Source of the DNA: Clitopilus passeckerianus
Lineage: Eukaryota; Basidiomycota; Agaricomycetes; Agaricales; Entolomataceae
DNA length: 64,000 nucleotides
NCBI GenBank assembly: GCA_944990035.1
Contig: CALYLX010000036.1
Coordinates: 366,205-430,204 of the forward strand
Reading direction: 5' to 3'
The position numbers and the translations under genes were made by a program. The notes beneath the pieces were generated by a model. It saw nothing but the letters and a program-made list of their open reading frames with translations, made no database searches and had not been told where the DNA came from. Shown piece by piece: positions 34,102 to 47,600 of the stretch (position 1 is the stretch's first letter; every line of letters starts with the position of its first letter).

Positions 34102-35032
34102 TTATACGACGACATTCCTAATGTATGGGACGTGCTCTTCCTCTTCTTCGCCTAATTGCTCCTGCATATGATGCTTGATTATCTTCTCTCGCTTTATGGT
34201 ATCCAACAACCCTTGTACGTGCGTTGGCGTCCAACCGATAGGAAGTCGCTCGTGCTGTATCCACTCCAAGATTCGGTGAGATGGAGCCCCTCGTTCATAC
34301 TCGTCCTCGGCATCGAATACCCCAAGTATAATCGCCATCTCACCTCTGGCGATCACAGAATGGAACCAATCCAACCTCCGGCATTCCCTCTCTCTCCGGA
34401 CTCTAGCCCTCGCCACCGCCTTCTCGCACATGAGCGTCCTCTTCTTCTGTCCCGAGGGTCGTCTTCGGTGGAGAGTCCCAGTTGGAGAAGCCGCAGGAGA
34501 GGTGCTGGCCGAGGAAGAACGCGACTCCAACCTAGCATCGCGCAGTAGTTCGTCGACCAGACGATCCTCTATTTCAACAGGGGCGAGGTCGTGGCCGTAT
34601 GGTGTATCCAGGTGAACCAAGCTAGCGTCGTGCTCAATACGCCCATGATAGCCAATTTCGGTGAGGTTGAGAGGCATGACACGTCGTAGAAGAAAGAATC
34701 CTCCAACTGAGAGGAAGAGCGCCAGAATGAAAGAGAGGTTGTACGCGTGCATAAGACCCAGAGTCAAGTTGTACACGCTGATATCCTGCCCGTCTCGTGG
34801 ACTGCAGTGCAAAGATAAGCGATACAGGCAGGTCCCTGAGGTGCGAAACGTACATGTACCCGTGATTCGCCATCGTATTAAGGGCAGGACAAGGAGATCG
34901 ATGGTCACCCTTCTGGGCAGGACACCAGCTATGTTTCTTCTTGGAAATGGGACAAAAGTAACCGCGATGACTGTGCGGAGGCGTCGTAGGCAATGTGTTG
35001 GTGGACCGAGGAGGCATCTTTTGATGGGCCAA
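34102..35032 (-). CDS. Heme-thiolate peroxidase (chloroperoxidase/UPO-like), copy 2
   Basis: Minus strand, exons 35032-34854 and 34801-34102, 292 residues; a second in-frame ATG at 35017 is an alternative start. SPCPALNTMANHGYIPRDG and IEHDASL carry the PCP and EHD motifs, and HAYNLSFILALFLSVGGFFLL the conserved helix. Relative to copy 1 it has a Ser/Arg-rich insertion (DARLESRSSSASTSPAASP) after the EHD region and an acidic tail (EEEEEH). The 52 nt intron is at the homologous position. The two genes are tail-to-tail, consistent with a local inverted duplication followed by divergence. Substrate unknown. Confidence 0.88.
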
Positions 35033-36368
35033 GCCATTGCGATATCTGTCTCCAACCCTTATATGTTGACTGCAAAGATAAGATTATGGCCTAGTTCGAT
35101 TATGTAGTCCCTCAACGTGTATGATGGCTATACCCATAATTGGCAGTAACGCCGTCGGTGTCGCTCGCCAAATTCCGCGATGAGGAGCTAATCTAGGGTG
35201 GGGATGGGGTAATGGTCACACGACTTGAAAAGAGGCGAGAAGTCTCTAGTGTTGTCGTGCCGCGGTAGAACTAGGTAAATTGACATAGGAAGAGACAGCG
35301 ACATCTCTCGGGAATGGGATTCGGGAAAGAATTAGGAAACGCGTTGTGCGGGTCGGTATTGAGGGTCCGGATCAGTGGTCAACGAATGGCACCGTCGGAG
35401 CCTTGTAGGAGGCTCAGGTTGACCGAAGAACTACTCATAATCTGCGTCATCGTTTGATGAAAGACCGCCTGACCATTATTCTTTTCCGGAATGGTGCACT
35501 GTTCGAGCGCTATGACCCCAGTCAACGGACCAAAACATGTTGATTCTATGTACAGATTGACGATATACTTCTCCGCGAGCGGTATCAATTTGTATCAATT
35601 TGGTCTCTGTGGAACGTTTCTTCAATGCTCAATCGTGAACTCCATTCTTAGCTGCCGCTTGCATGACTAGTTGGCGTTAAGTGTGCTTAGGACATAGTTG
35701 TAAAATGGCCCCCGGGCGCTGCAGGGATCGATGTCAACAGACAAGATCGGGAGGGGAATACCTGTTTGGAGACTACTCGTTGTATCTATCACACAGTGGG
35801 CGGGCTGCTCCTGGATTCGCATCATATTTGCCTGTATTATTGGCCACAGCGCATTTATTGGTGTGCTTCTCAGTTCGGGAGTCATCGATGTCAATAAGAC
35901 CTCTCTCAACAGGTGGACGGGCTTTAGAATTGCTTCCCCAGAAGCGGCAGCTCCTCTTTTGCTCGGCTAGCAATGATATCAACGGCAGGACAACGAAGGA
36001 TTGACTGCCGTATGGAGTCCCGAGGTCATCAGGCGTAGTATTAATATAAACACGCTGAAATCATCAGAACGAGTAGTTCGGAGAAGCATGCTCGACTCCA
36101 AAAGAGCTGAAGCTGGAAGAATGGCGAAGGCAGACTAAGAATGGTGGTCTTGTGACTGGTCATCTGCATCTATTTGGCTTCGATCACCAAACCAAACATG
36201 TCCCGGGCCGATTACACCACATGGCCCAGAGTCTCGACTCCCATCACAAGCTCAATATTCTCCACTTTTGAGCACCTCAAGGAGCTTGAGGGTTAGTTCT
36301 TCTGCTTCTTCTACATAAACCTCGTACTCACAGCGCTCTCCTTCCAGAGGAAGAACGTTTTATAAGAA
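35033..36368. other. Intergenic region between the peroxidase and GH92 genes
   Basis: No gene recognised; short ORFs only. It presumably holds the divergent promoters of the peroxidase (minus) and the GH92 gene (plus), but I see no distinct element. Confidence 0.3.
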
Positions 36369-39300
36369 ATGGCACGTCCAAGGGCCCTTCTTCTCTTGGT
36401 TCTGGGATACGTTGCCGTCTACGGCCAGGCTGTAGGAGGGCGGGATGCGTATGACTATGTGAACCTGTACGTCTGCGAAATTAGTCGAAAAAAGCAAAGG
36501 AACTGAATAATCTCGTAGGCTTATAGGGAATGGTGGAGATACCCCGAATGGTTCAGGCGGAATGATTCCCTCTACTGCTCCACCATTTGGCATGACCCGT
36601 TGGGTCGCACAGACACATCAGAACTACGTCTCGGTGACGCCCTACAACTGGACAGCAAACTCGATCCATGGCTTCCAGGGAACACGTCAGCCTGCGATAT
36701 GGATGGGAGAAAGTGGCCCGGTCATCGTGGTGCCCGGCGTGTCCGGTGGAAATGACCTGCAGCTCAAATCGAAGTTTGAGGACCGAGGGCTCAAGATGCG
36801 GAAGGAAACGGAGAAGATAACTCCGGCCTATTACTCCATCGTGCTGGAGGATGGGTTAGGAGGTACCATACTCGCTGAACAGAGTGCTAGTAAGTCGTGA
36901 ATGCTTGAGTCGACCTACCCATCTGACGCCTTCAACAGCCTCCCGCGTTGGCCACTTGCGCTTTACATTCGATACGAAGCATACTCCATACATCCTCTTG
37001 GAGTCATCACGCCCGTCCGTCATTACCTCGACACCAACCAATATCACCTACCCTGAAGGTTCCGTCACCATCCACCCGCATCCTGGTTCATCACAGGTTC
37101 ACGAAATTTGTGGCTCCAACACGGAGCGTCAAGACCACATAATTACCCCCACATCTACTCTCCCTTACGTGAAGAACTTCCAAGGCTATTACTGCGCTCG
37201 TTTCACCTACGAGGACCATCCTAGCCATGGTTTAGGCAGTGGAACGTCGTTCGGAATCATCCAGAACGGCACCGTTCAGGCAGGCGCTACCACCGGGGAA
37301 GGGCCGCTGCTTCTCGGCTATACTACTTTGCAATCGATGAAGACCAAATCGGTCGTTACTGTTCGGGTCGGGACCTCCTTCATCTCGGTCGACCAAGCTC
37401 GGAAAAACATCGACGACGAGATTCCGGACCTGCCGAATGGCGACTCTCCAGCCCTGGAGACTACGGTCAAACGCGTACGCGACGAATGGACCCCCAAGCT
37501 GCAGGGTTTCTCCATTGAAGGTGCTACTGATGTCCAGAAAGAGATATTCTACACTGGTGTCGCACATGCTCTGCAGGTCGCTGCTAATCTTCTCTACGTT
37601 CTGTAGTGTTACTCATTCACCTTCTCTCTAGTATCCTTCCGAGCAACACGAGGGAGGGAAATACTATTCCGGCTATGATGGCCAAATCCATTCTGCCGAT
37701 GAATCGTATACGGGCTACTCGATCTGGGATACCTACCGTGCTGAATGGGCATTCCTTATCCTTTTTGCGCCCGAACGAGTTCCAGGGATGATCAAGAGCA
37801 TGTTGGCTGATTACCAACAAGTATGTCGCCGTTCTCGCCTGCTGAAACTCGAACTGACTTTAGATCTCAGGGTGGTTGGCTCCCCATGTGGAAAAATATC
37901 GTTGGTAAGCACCCATTATACACCATCCGCTCTACGGCCTTACTCATCTCCTACAGAGACGAACATCATGGTAATGGGAATACCTTAGCTCCTTCCATAT
38001 TTGCCCTCATACCCAGGACATAGGTCGGGACTCATGCAGACTCGCTTATTGCTGAAGCAGTCGTCAAGGGCATTGAAGGTTTCGACACTGAACTCGCATG
38101 GGAAGCCGTATGGAAGGACGCCACTGTGCCGCCTAAAGAAGATGCATCCATATCGTGAGTGATTCTAGATTTCGCATCCATGTGTCGCTAACGATGCCCC
38201 CAATCAGGTACTTTGATCGCGAGGAGGTGGGATGCAGATGCATCTTTCATACTTCGCACTGCTAACTCTTTTTTTTTGCTAGAACGTAGACTATGAAGTC
38301 CGAGCCGGACTCTCGACCATGTATGGCATGGAGGGCAAAGGCTGGGTCGCAGATGACGTCCACTCAGAGAGTGGGTCGAGAACGCTTGACTATGCCTGTA
38401 CGTATTCACAGCTGGCCATTGGCATATTCGTCGTACTGATTGATAACTCAGATGATGACTACGCTGCCTACAAGCTAGCGCTCGCTCTGAGCAAACCCGA
38501 GAATGTCACGTCTTTCCTGCTCAACCGAGCGTTGAAAGCACCCTTTACCATTTTCAACACTGAGAGTGGGTTTATGGAAGCCAGGAACGCAGATGGTTCG
38601 TGGGCTGGTGATGAGGCCGGTTGGACCGAAGGTTAGGCCCAGACCGTTGCCCTCGGTATAAGTTTGGCTGACTCTGCTTTCCAGGTGACAAGTGGGCCTA
38701 TTCCTTCGATGTGGTCCACGACGTAGCCGGTCTCATCGAGAAGAGAGGCGGCAACGCAAGCTTCGTGCAGAGCTTGGATGATCATTTCAACGGTGGCCAT
38801 AACGACCACACAAACGAGGTATATCATGTTGGGACTTGACCGATCGTGAATCTGACCCAATCTATTGCTTCCAGCCCTCGCATCATATACCTTACCTATA
38901 TGCTCTAGCCGGCGCAGCGTACAAGACCCAGGAACGTGTGCGAGAGATCGCAGAATCAAATTACGATAACACTCCGACGGGTCTCTCTGGCGTAAGTGAC
39001 CTGGTTCACGGCCTCTACCATTACTCACGAATCTTAGAACGAGGATTGCGGACAAATGAGCGCCTGGTATATCTTTAGTGCCATGGGTTTCTATCCAGTT
39101 AACCCCGTATCCGGAGAATATATCGTCGGGTCGTAAGTTCCCGGTATTATCCTCTCATCGTCTGTTAACATGTTCCTCCAGCCCTTTCTTTGATAAAATG
39201 ACCATTCATCTCCCTTCTAGTTCTGGTTCATTCGCTCCCAAAACTTTGACTATTCTCGCAGACGGCGCCTCCACTAGGCCGTACATCAAAAGCCTAACGA

Positions 39301-39535
39301 TCAATGGACGATCCATCGAGTCTCCCATCATCACGCATGATGATATCAAGAATGGTGGTCTCATCGTATTTGAAATGAGTGATAGAGTGGAAGTTTGGGG
39401 CAACACGCTTCAGGTTGGCTTCTTCGTTCTTCAGTATTCCACTTCTTACTCATGAACTACCAGGCTAGCTCTGATTATAAGTCGCAGTCGGAGCAGTATA
39501 TCGTAGACGATTACGCATTCCACTCCGAGTTGTGA
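36369..39535 (+). CDS. Secreted GH92 alpha-mannosidase
   Basis: Many-exon gene; the first junction is 36465/36519 and the stop is at 39533-39535. A signal peptide (MARPRALLLLVLGYVAVYG) precedes the GH92 N-terminal beta domain (IGNGGDTPNGSGGMIPSTAP, FGMTRWVAQT) and the alpha/alpha barrel. Recognisable family blocks are TGYSIWDTYRAEWAFLIL, GGWLPMWKN, VGTHADSLIAEAVVKG, ARNADGSWAGDE, NEPSHHIPYLY, NEDCGQMSAWYIFSAMGFYPV and FFDKMTIHLP. GH92 enzymes are Ca2+-dependent inverting exo-alpha-mannosidases acting on N-glycans and mannans; a secreted fungal copy probably trims mannoproteins or glycans in the medium. Short introns interrupt several blocks, so none of the unspliced ORFs is full-length. The frame could be followed through to the end with no disruption seen. 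Confidence 0.88.
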
Positions 39536-39896
39536 AATAACAACACTCATGTATCCTAATGATTTGAAATGTTTACGGACATCGATACCAGACTGAATTC
39601 AGCATCGTAAATAGGTTCCCGACGCTAATCACATATGATCCATGCCAGGAAAGTTCAATGAGAGAGATCAGCACCACAATCTATACCTGTGCCGCATGCT
39701 TTCGTTTGTGGATGGCAGTGGCATAAAATATCCAATTCGGTGCATCAGGCCCCCAACAGACGCTCGTGTGCCCACAAAGAACAATGGGATGCCCGCTTCC
39801 GTGCCTCTTCTTGCATCATAAGTGGTGCCTCGCACTGCGGTGAGCTCTCTTATAAACGCCTTCATGATGTCGAATTTCAAGAGACAGTTGACAAAC
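39536..39896. promoter_or_regulatory. Intergenic region with TATA box of the CCCH gene
   Basis: TATAAA at 39851-39856 lies 41 bp before the ATG at 39897. Two earlier in-frame ATGs (39864, 39867) would fall before the expected transcription start, so 39897 is the better start. Confidence 0.45.
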
Positions 39897-40617
39897 ATGC
39901 CCCCAAGGACACGCATTTGCTTTCAATTCCAACAAACGGGAACCTGTACCTATGGTGCGAGTTGCAAATTCCGGCATGTAGTCACCGTTGGAAAAGTAAG
40001 AGGCACACCTTCATGAATGTGTTCGACGATTACGCTGAACTAGGCCAAAGCCAGCAGACCACATTCGCAACTTCTTTGCACAGTATCCACAATTTGACTA
40101 CCAGCCATCGCGTTCATCCACACGAGAGTTCTATCGGATGTGTGACTTTTTTCAATGGAAGAAAGATGACGACGAGAGGCACTCGGCCAAAGAGCGGTTC
40201 CAGGCCGCATTGGTGCAGGAGTTCAACAGGCGATACGGGACAGACGAAAATCATCTTGGTTCTTGGCAAGGACTCTGCCGTGCTCTCGATCTGGAGCCAC
40301 CCGAAACTCTCAGTGACTGCCGTGATGTGAGTTTGCGTTCTTTACAAGGTACTTCTATGATTGTTCCCCATTCTAACAAGCTTTTATAGAAGCTCCGCAA
40401 CACCCATGTAAATCTTGTGGACTTGACAGACCGATATAGGACTCGACAACGTGTGCGAGTATTCAGTTCAGAAGAAGAGCTCAGCGAATACACCAAGTTG
40501 AATGGGCTGTATTTTCCGAGGGAGGATGCTAAGGCTGGAGGACTCTTGCGATTCCTTCTGCGGCAGATCATCAATCCACCTCAGGTATCGATACAGAAAC
40601 GACGACAACGTCGTTAA
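39897..40617 (+). CDS. CCCH zinc-finger protein of unknown function
   Basis: Three exons, 39897-39995, 40051-40326 and 40390-40617, 200 residues. One CCCH finger (CX8CX5CX3H: RICFQFQQTGTCTYGASCKF followed by RH) is near residues 6-27. The remainder is a conserved-looking helical region (IRNFFAQYPQFDYQ, EFYRMCDFFQWKKDD, ALVQEFNRRYGTDEN, SWQGLCRALDLEPPETL, NTHVNLVDLTDRY). CCCH fingers usually bind single-stranded RNA, so an RNA-related role is likely but unproven. The start is chosen from the TATA position; 39864 would add 11 residues. Confidence 0.75.
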
Positions 40618-43083
40618 CATCGGTCTGACTCCCCCGCCGGCTGTGTGATTCAGGTGTAATGGACACCCCATGATGATAGTTTACTCTGACCTTTCTGCGC
40701 AGATGAAGAGATGTATTACTTGCTCTCGCTTTTGCGTCTTGTATGTGCGTTTTTACACACTGTACGCGTTGTCAATCAAAATGAGGCTGCTAACGTCCCG
40801 CGGTACCTCGTATCGGCTCAAGCATTGAATCGGTTGCTCCAGTAGGAGGACCAATCCCGTCAGCATTTGGTGAATTGAACTTAATCCTGACTCAACGATT
40901 GCAGGGGAGAGTTGGAAGATAATACTTCCGACATCAAATGACGTGTATTCAATCGTCTAATATCAATGGTCCTCGTGGATTACTTATTTCGTCAACGGCT
41001 GCCGATCTTCTGAAAATCCCTCCAGTTGGCACGTCGGATATAGATGAACACCCGTACTGATCGGTGAAAACCTGAATTCGCATATGTTGTTTCTAACAGT
41101 TGCATGTGCAGGTTCGGGCACCCCTAATCTTTGCCCGAGGTTGCTTCTGACAAGTGTGACCGAGGGTGATATTTGTGCGAAAAAATTCCGAGATGCGTTT
41201 CATTTGCGATTGCGCATGAACGTTCATGGCTAGTGCGGTTGTACACATCGGTCTTCTACACGCCATATTTTGAGTGACCTGATATCGATATTGAGCAGCT
41301 TCAATCTCTCTCGAAATAGTGTATCGAGTGCCAAAACGCTTTTAGCGCACGCCCTCCCCTCGTGTCTGATTTTCTGATGAGCTTCGACTGCCACTTCGCT
41401 TTCCGTGCCCTAATACCTGCGGTACTGGCATCGATGAATGAATCTTAGCTTGCCCTGTAGCAAACTAAGCTCGGCGGCCGGGCTCCATTCGAACACTTGA
41501 TCGAAGCCCTTTTGTCGTCCTGTCTAAATTCTACTGATGTTTATACACGCCACGACCCCGTAGGGGAAGGTACAGGAGGATCCCGTTCCTGTCACCGCAG
41601 TCATGTGCTCACTGTATGGGCACAAACGCCAAATTAGCCCCCAAACCTGTTCATCGTTCACCCACGCAACGTGTGATGACAAGATATTTGTTTCCTGATA
41701 TAGGCACGACAATCCTTTCCTTTCCTAGATTACTTCAATTTCCCACTGAATCCCGAGATTCGGACCGACGGTAAAGGAAACTAGACCCTGCGCGTAAGCC
41801 TGGTTGATCTACGTTGCCAATCTTGGTAACTCGTCCGAGCATTGTGCAATACAGGATAATCATCCATAATAGACCATGTCAGATCTTCAAATGGACTACC
41901 TTTCGCATCTGTTTCCCTCTCTTCCTCCCTAAGCTTCTAGATAAACCTTCTCTGACATGATTCGTAATGATGGAGACTTGAACTTCCCTGCACGACCTAG
42001 TAGCACGTCACAAATAATATAAGTGGTCAGCTGGCCGGATATGCCGATAGCCGGGAAATAGATGAATCCGACGGCGACTACTCTGGGGACAAGCGGTCAT
42101 GCCAAGCGAAACTCACATTTGCATCCGATAACTTGTCCGTTAGGCTGTACTATCAGCTCCTTTGTTCGTCAAATATCCCGAAGATCTCACATGGGAAGTT
42201 GCTGCGTAGTAGTAAAACGATCCACCCCCACCACGTCCCCTCGAGATGATTCTCGATGTGATACTGGAGATGGCTAAACTCCATCCAGAGTGAGTTCGTA
42301 TGTCACCCCACAGGAACCTGCATGGTTGGAAGGCCAAATTGTTCAGTCCGTAGACTGAACCTGGTTGTCGTACGTACCCCTGCTGATCATCGGGAGAAAT
42401 GGCATCAAATCTCGGACTAGGGTTCTTGTCACTTCTTGACCCATTCGGAGTGGTATACAATGGCTAATCTCGTCGAGGTCGAAAGGCTTCGAAATGTCGT
42501 GCAGCCATTTAGCGTTACTCTGTAGTCCACAACATGGGGAACCGTAGGTCCGTATGAGCATTTGGTGATGACAGAACACTGACCGGCGGGATTTGAGGCC
42601 CGCTTACAGGAGAAGATCAGAGGTTGAATGCTGGTAAAGAATAAGATCACCGGAAAAGGTCCGTCATTGAAGGATCGGCCTGCTGATAAAGCTGACATGT
42701 GACAGACGCCGCGCAAGATTCTCATGAACATCAAGTGTCGAGAATTGACGGCGTATAGGAATGGATCCAGTTCCTTACACGTAAAAGTATAATCACCCCC
42801 AGACAGACTTCAGTGGACAACGTTCATGCCAAGGGATAGATCGCAATCCCAAGTGCGTAATCCGGCCGCCTGAGGAACCGAGTAATCAGCTCGAAATAGA
42901 TCGAAAGCCTGTTATTGTGTCTAAAGAATGATATTAATGCTACTCGATACATATGGCAGAGTAAAGAACAGGGGCAATCCATGGTTGATGGCGGTATCAA
43001 CAGGGAAAAGAAACTGAGTAGAAATACATGGGCGCAACAGTACTGAAGTCCTGACGAAAAACCTTCATAGTTCGTTACATGCT
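40618..43083. other. Intergenic region without recognised genes
   Basis: Short ORFs on both strands (up to about 106 codons, for example 42460-42140 minus) show no motif or convincing exon structure. Nothing repeat-like stands out. Confidence 0.3.
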
Positions 43084-44638
43084 TCATCGGCTTTCCATTG
43101 GCGAGGTAGATTGCGACTGAAAAGCTGGACGAAGGGCGGTGGAGACGCGCGTGTTCGTGAGTGAATGGACGTAGGGAGCAGAGGGGCTATATATGTGATC
43201 GCGGGTAGAATGTCTCGACGAATCGCTGGTGTTAGGCGCAGACTGCAGAGACGGAGGTGCACAATCAGAGTTGTTCCCGAACGAGCTTGAGCGTGGGTCC
43301 ATTCTGTATTCTCGAAGATGAGACTGGGAGTAATGTGTGGACGAATCAGAATGGTGATGGTAGGCTGGGGAATTAGATGGGTGGAGACTACGCGCGTGTC
43401 GTGTTGAGCGTTGTAGGTCCATGTCCGTATGTGAATCTAGTTCGTCGACCTCGTCCTCAGGGTAATCGTCATCAGACCTGTTATCGTCGGAGTCATCCAT
43501 AGGCGGGAGGCGGGCAACCGACGATGTTGTATCAGACTGGGCCTGGCCGTATTTTGAAGTGGTGCCTGAAGTTGTGGTACTGGTGCTCACGAACACGAGT
43601 TCTTGTGACTGTTGCCGCTTGCGACGTCGGCGAGTATCACTAGGGTGAGGTCGAGAAAACCCAGGGGATGTGTGATTACGGTAGTGGCGACGCATATTCG
43701 AGTTCACATTGAACTCGCGGCCGCAGTTAGGCCATGGACAACGAAAAGCTGTTGAACAGGGACGAGGAACGAGGTAAGCGGCTGCCGAGCATGTTAAAAG
43801 CCAAAAAGAGGACGTACGAGTTACCCCTGTATGGGTATTAATGTGGATTCGGAGACTGCTTGGACGATTGAAACGTTTTGAGCAGGTAGGGCAAATGTGC
43901 TTCTTGCCGTTTGAGGAGGACAGATCTCCGTCACTCGAGTTCCCAACGTCAGGGGACTCAGCACGTGTGGGTTCAGCACCCTCCGTAGAACCAGTAACAG
44001 GAAATGAGATAATCGACGGATAGCCAGGGCCGTAAGGAACAGAGAATTGGCCGCCTGTGGGGGATTTCCTAGAACTTTCGCTCGACCCAGCAGAGCTCCG
44101 CGGCGGGCGAGGTACGGGTGCAGAACGATGCACAGAAGGCGATTCTGTGACGGACACCCTGAAAGCAGGGGCCATACCGCTGCTTACCTCGCCATGCGGG
44201 TTGTACCCTGAAGAAGTCGTACCACGATTAGGAAACGTGGCACTCGATGCGATGTGTTGGAGTGAAGAGGAAGAAGGGTCCGAACGTAATACGTCGAAGG
44301 AGTATTCGGGAGGGTCAGCACGTTGCGTAGACTCGTTCGCGAAGCCACTGGGAACAGCCTCCGTGGTTGGGGATCCATACGGCCTATACTGAGTGGGTGG
44401 GGCATCGATAAGGATATGGTGGTCCCGAGAGTGATGGATCGACCGAGAATACGGAGAGATTGCTTCTGAGACAGAGCGTCGTCTATCCTGAGGGAGGGGG
44501 AGTTGATACACAGAGGTATGCAGATGGGATGACGACTATATGTTCAGGAAAGTCAATTACCAAGCCTTGTGGCGGGAGTTAACGACTCACGGGCGGTTGA
44601 GGGGAGCTTTGGGTTCTTGGAGGTGAAGAAGCAGTCAT
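43084..44638 (-). CDS. C2H2 zinc-finger transcription factor (two fingers)
   Basis: Three exons on the minus strand: 44638-44591, 44535-43818 and 43748-43084. The true start (MTASSPPRTQSS) lies in a small first exon; the longer open frame alone begins at a non-ATG codon. A Ser/Pro-rich N-terminus is followed by finger 1 (HICPTCSKRF, LRIHINTH), the linker TGVTPF and finger 2 (CPWPNCGREF, MRRHYRNH), then a basic patch (TRRRRKRQQ) and an acidic stretch (DDSDDNRSDDDYPEDEVDEL). This arrangement is typical of fungal DNA-binding regulators; the target is unknown. Intron 2 (43817-43749, 69 nt) is in frame and stop-free, so its retention would insert 23 residues into the inter-finger linker. Confidence 0.88.
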
Positions 44639-47600
44639 CAAATGTTCTGTCTGAATGTGAGCGAAACCACTCAGGATCGCAGTGGCACGTAGAAGCTCAC
44701 CAGGAAACATCTCGTGAATACTGGGGAGTACGACGCTGGACTTCGTGCGCATAGTAGCAAGAAATTACGACTATCGGTGAGTGGTCAGATATAAAGCCAT
44801 TCCGTAGCAGATGATGGCCAAAAACGCACGAGAATCGGTAAGAAATAGATCTTGCCAGAGCTTGGTATGGAATGGTATTATCGTCAGAATGTACTCGTGT
44901 ATGAATGGGTTGAGCCGAGAGTTCTATAATGGATTGGCCGAGGTAAAGTGGCGGCGTCAATGATTACACTGAAATGGAGGGGGGCGAGAAAGAAAGCGCG
45001 GCTTGATGGGCAATTGGTACTTGAGGAGTTTCGAGATGGCTTTCCAAATGGAGAAACCCGACTATAATGGCGAAAGAAGATTTGGGAAACGTTCCTGTAC
45101 ATAAGCGATTATTCCCGGAAACACCGAGGCCTAACTCTCTCTAAACGACGATTGGCGCCTCGCACGCTCGCACGGGGGTTGTTCAAGATGTTCCATTCAC
45201 ACTGTACTTCGCTTCATTATTATCCAACTTAGGCTCAAATCGAATGCTCACATCATTACTCCTATGCCGCGAGAGGAATTCGTATGCAAATCCGAGGAAG
45301 ATATCCCCGCAGTACAGATTCCCAAATGGAAGGGTATGACCCTCATGTCGATGGTACCCATCGTGACAGGACTCAAGGAGCCGCCAACATGCCGGATGAA
45401 ATGCGAGAGTTACGGCAACATACCTCTCCTGTCCTTGTGAAAGGATTTGCTGGTAATGAGCCTAAAGGAGAAAGGATATGACAGAATTTATCCCCAGACG
45501 TGTGCATCTTTCCAATTTTGACTCCGCGATACCCACCTGCCCTGTCCGGCTGCCGGGATCTGCATCTTATATTAACTAGGAATTTCCTTTCGCAGATCTC
45601 GTTGCTCATTTTAGCCTGCAGCTCAGGGTAATTCATGATGCCCGTTAAACTTCTAGAACGACTTGGAGTTAATTCTACGTATTCCCAATCCACTTCACCC
45701 GTCTTGGCCACTGTTTTAGAAGCTCCCAAAGAGTTGATAGGGCATAAAAATTGTGTTTTCCGAGCCGATCCCACATGGGGTGCTCCCATTGCCCTCGGCT
45801 TATAATGAGTTGACCGCTTACGCACATTGCGAATCTCCTTATGCAAATGCCGATCATGTCGCTTAATCGGCAACCTATGATAACATTTCTCCCAGAAACA
45901 AATTTTGATGGCTTCGGTTCAGGAAACGAGGATCATGTCATGACATATGACTGTGTGGCCTGCTCAGCGTGGACCTCTCTTGAGCGACCGATCAACTGGC
46001 AGTTAATTAAACACATTTTCATAATTCATTACCCCACCTCGAGGCGACTGCAGCGTCGCCTTTTAATACAATATATCTTCCCCCGTTATGCCCCACTGCA
46101 CATCCTTGGAACGATGGCGGTCATATCACGAAGTCCAGATGTACAGTAGGGAGTCGGCAGGATGTTCTAAATACCAGCTAGGTTGTTCTCCCCACGTAAT
46201 GTTTAGCGACATACCCATGGTTTCCTAGAGGTATATTTTACCGTTTGTACGCCTGAACAATGATCTCCCACTAAACAAGGGTTCACCCAATCATTTCAGA
46301 TTGATTCTCGTTCGCTGCGCCATTGCAGTTCAGCTATCCGTAAGCTGGAAGAGAGTATAGTGTGCAACATAAGAGCTCGCAATGAGGGTATTCGTCAAAA
46401 AGAGATCCCCGATCTATTAGCCATCCTGCGGAAAGATCTCTACAAGTTGTTCCACAATCAGGAGAAACTCTGAGGCGGCATCAATCGGGACCGCGCACAC
46501 ACACACAGCCCAGAACAAACCAGAGCATGAATTTAATGGGCGCAAAGTTCTCGGCCATAGGTCCATCCCCAGTGATTACTTTAGAGCCTGGCGTTATGGT
46601 ATCTGAGATGGACTCAGCCGTGGATTTTCGTTGGCGTAAACGGCTTCCCATATCGACAAAAATCAAGTTGGCCAAGACTACCTGATGGGTAGGCAAGGGG
46701 AATCCTGTATTGGTGTCGATCCTGAACTGTCGCGGAATAGCTCCCACATGGCGCGCAATACCGACTACAACTGCGCCCCACTGAGGTACGGTCGCATCTC
46801 CGGACTTGATGATTCATACGGACCGTATTTCCATGGTGTATCCCGCGTCCGTCGTTGTATATGTTTATTTTCGGACATAAGTACCGTACATATTGACTGT
46901 TTTTGTCGGTGCCACCTTGATCTTCGTCTGAGCGACTCGGAACCTCTGTACGGACTAACATTGGCCTGTGACCTGCAGAGTCGGCCTCTGGTAAGGAACT
47001 CCCGTATTTTGCTTTCAACCGAATGTATCCATGGTGTAATCCTGATTTCGAGCGTGCTTAAAATACTGGATTGATGGATTGACCATCACCCGACATTTCT
47101 CCGCTTCGAGACTGAGCTAGGGCGGAAGATTTAGGCAACATGCGGATGGCGTCACTCAGTTCAGCTTCTACTTTCCGTCACTCGCTTCGGTGACGATCTT
47201 GGTTTGCACCCATGACTGCTCTCTGGTGCCTCAGTTGGGAGGTGTTCGTCAGTACACCTGATCTCGTGAAAGTAACCACCACACCAGAAGTCTGTTTCCT
47301 ATCCTGGAATTTGAGTTTGCTTCCGGCCTCGTGCTTGTCATTTGATCAGTAACTTACGTGTCGACACCCTGTTAATTTTCTCGATCCCGGATCGTCATCT
47401 TCAATGGCGTGCACGATTCAACCCCAGATTCATACAAGTGAATCCTGTTCTAAAACGTGCCGAATACCCGATAATTGCCTCAACCAGACTCGCGCGAGGT
47501 GCACACGACGTACAGAGCGATATCCGTGGTCGAGACCACGTTGTCCGACAATATTCCTACTCACTAAGTTTACACTGGCGTTGAGCCAGATCGACAGAAG

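Noticed and set aside
45373..45873. 166-codon minus-strand ORF
   Set aside because: No recognisable domain, no splice-consistent neighbours and no promoter; could be chance or a decayed element.
46481..46747. 88-codon minus-strand ORF with a hydrophobic end
   Set aside because: Looks mildly coding but I could not find upstream exons or a family.
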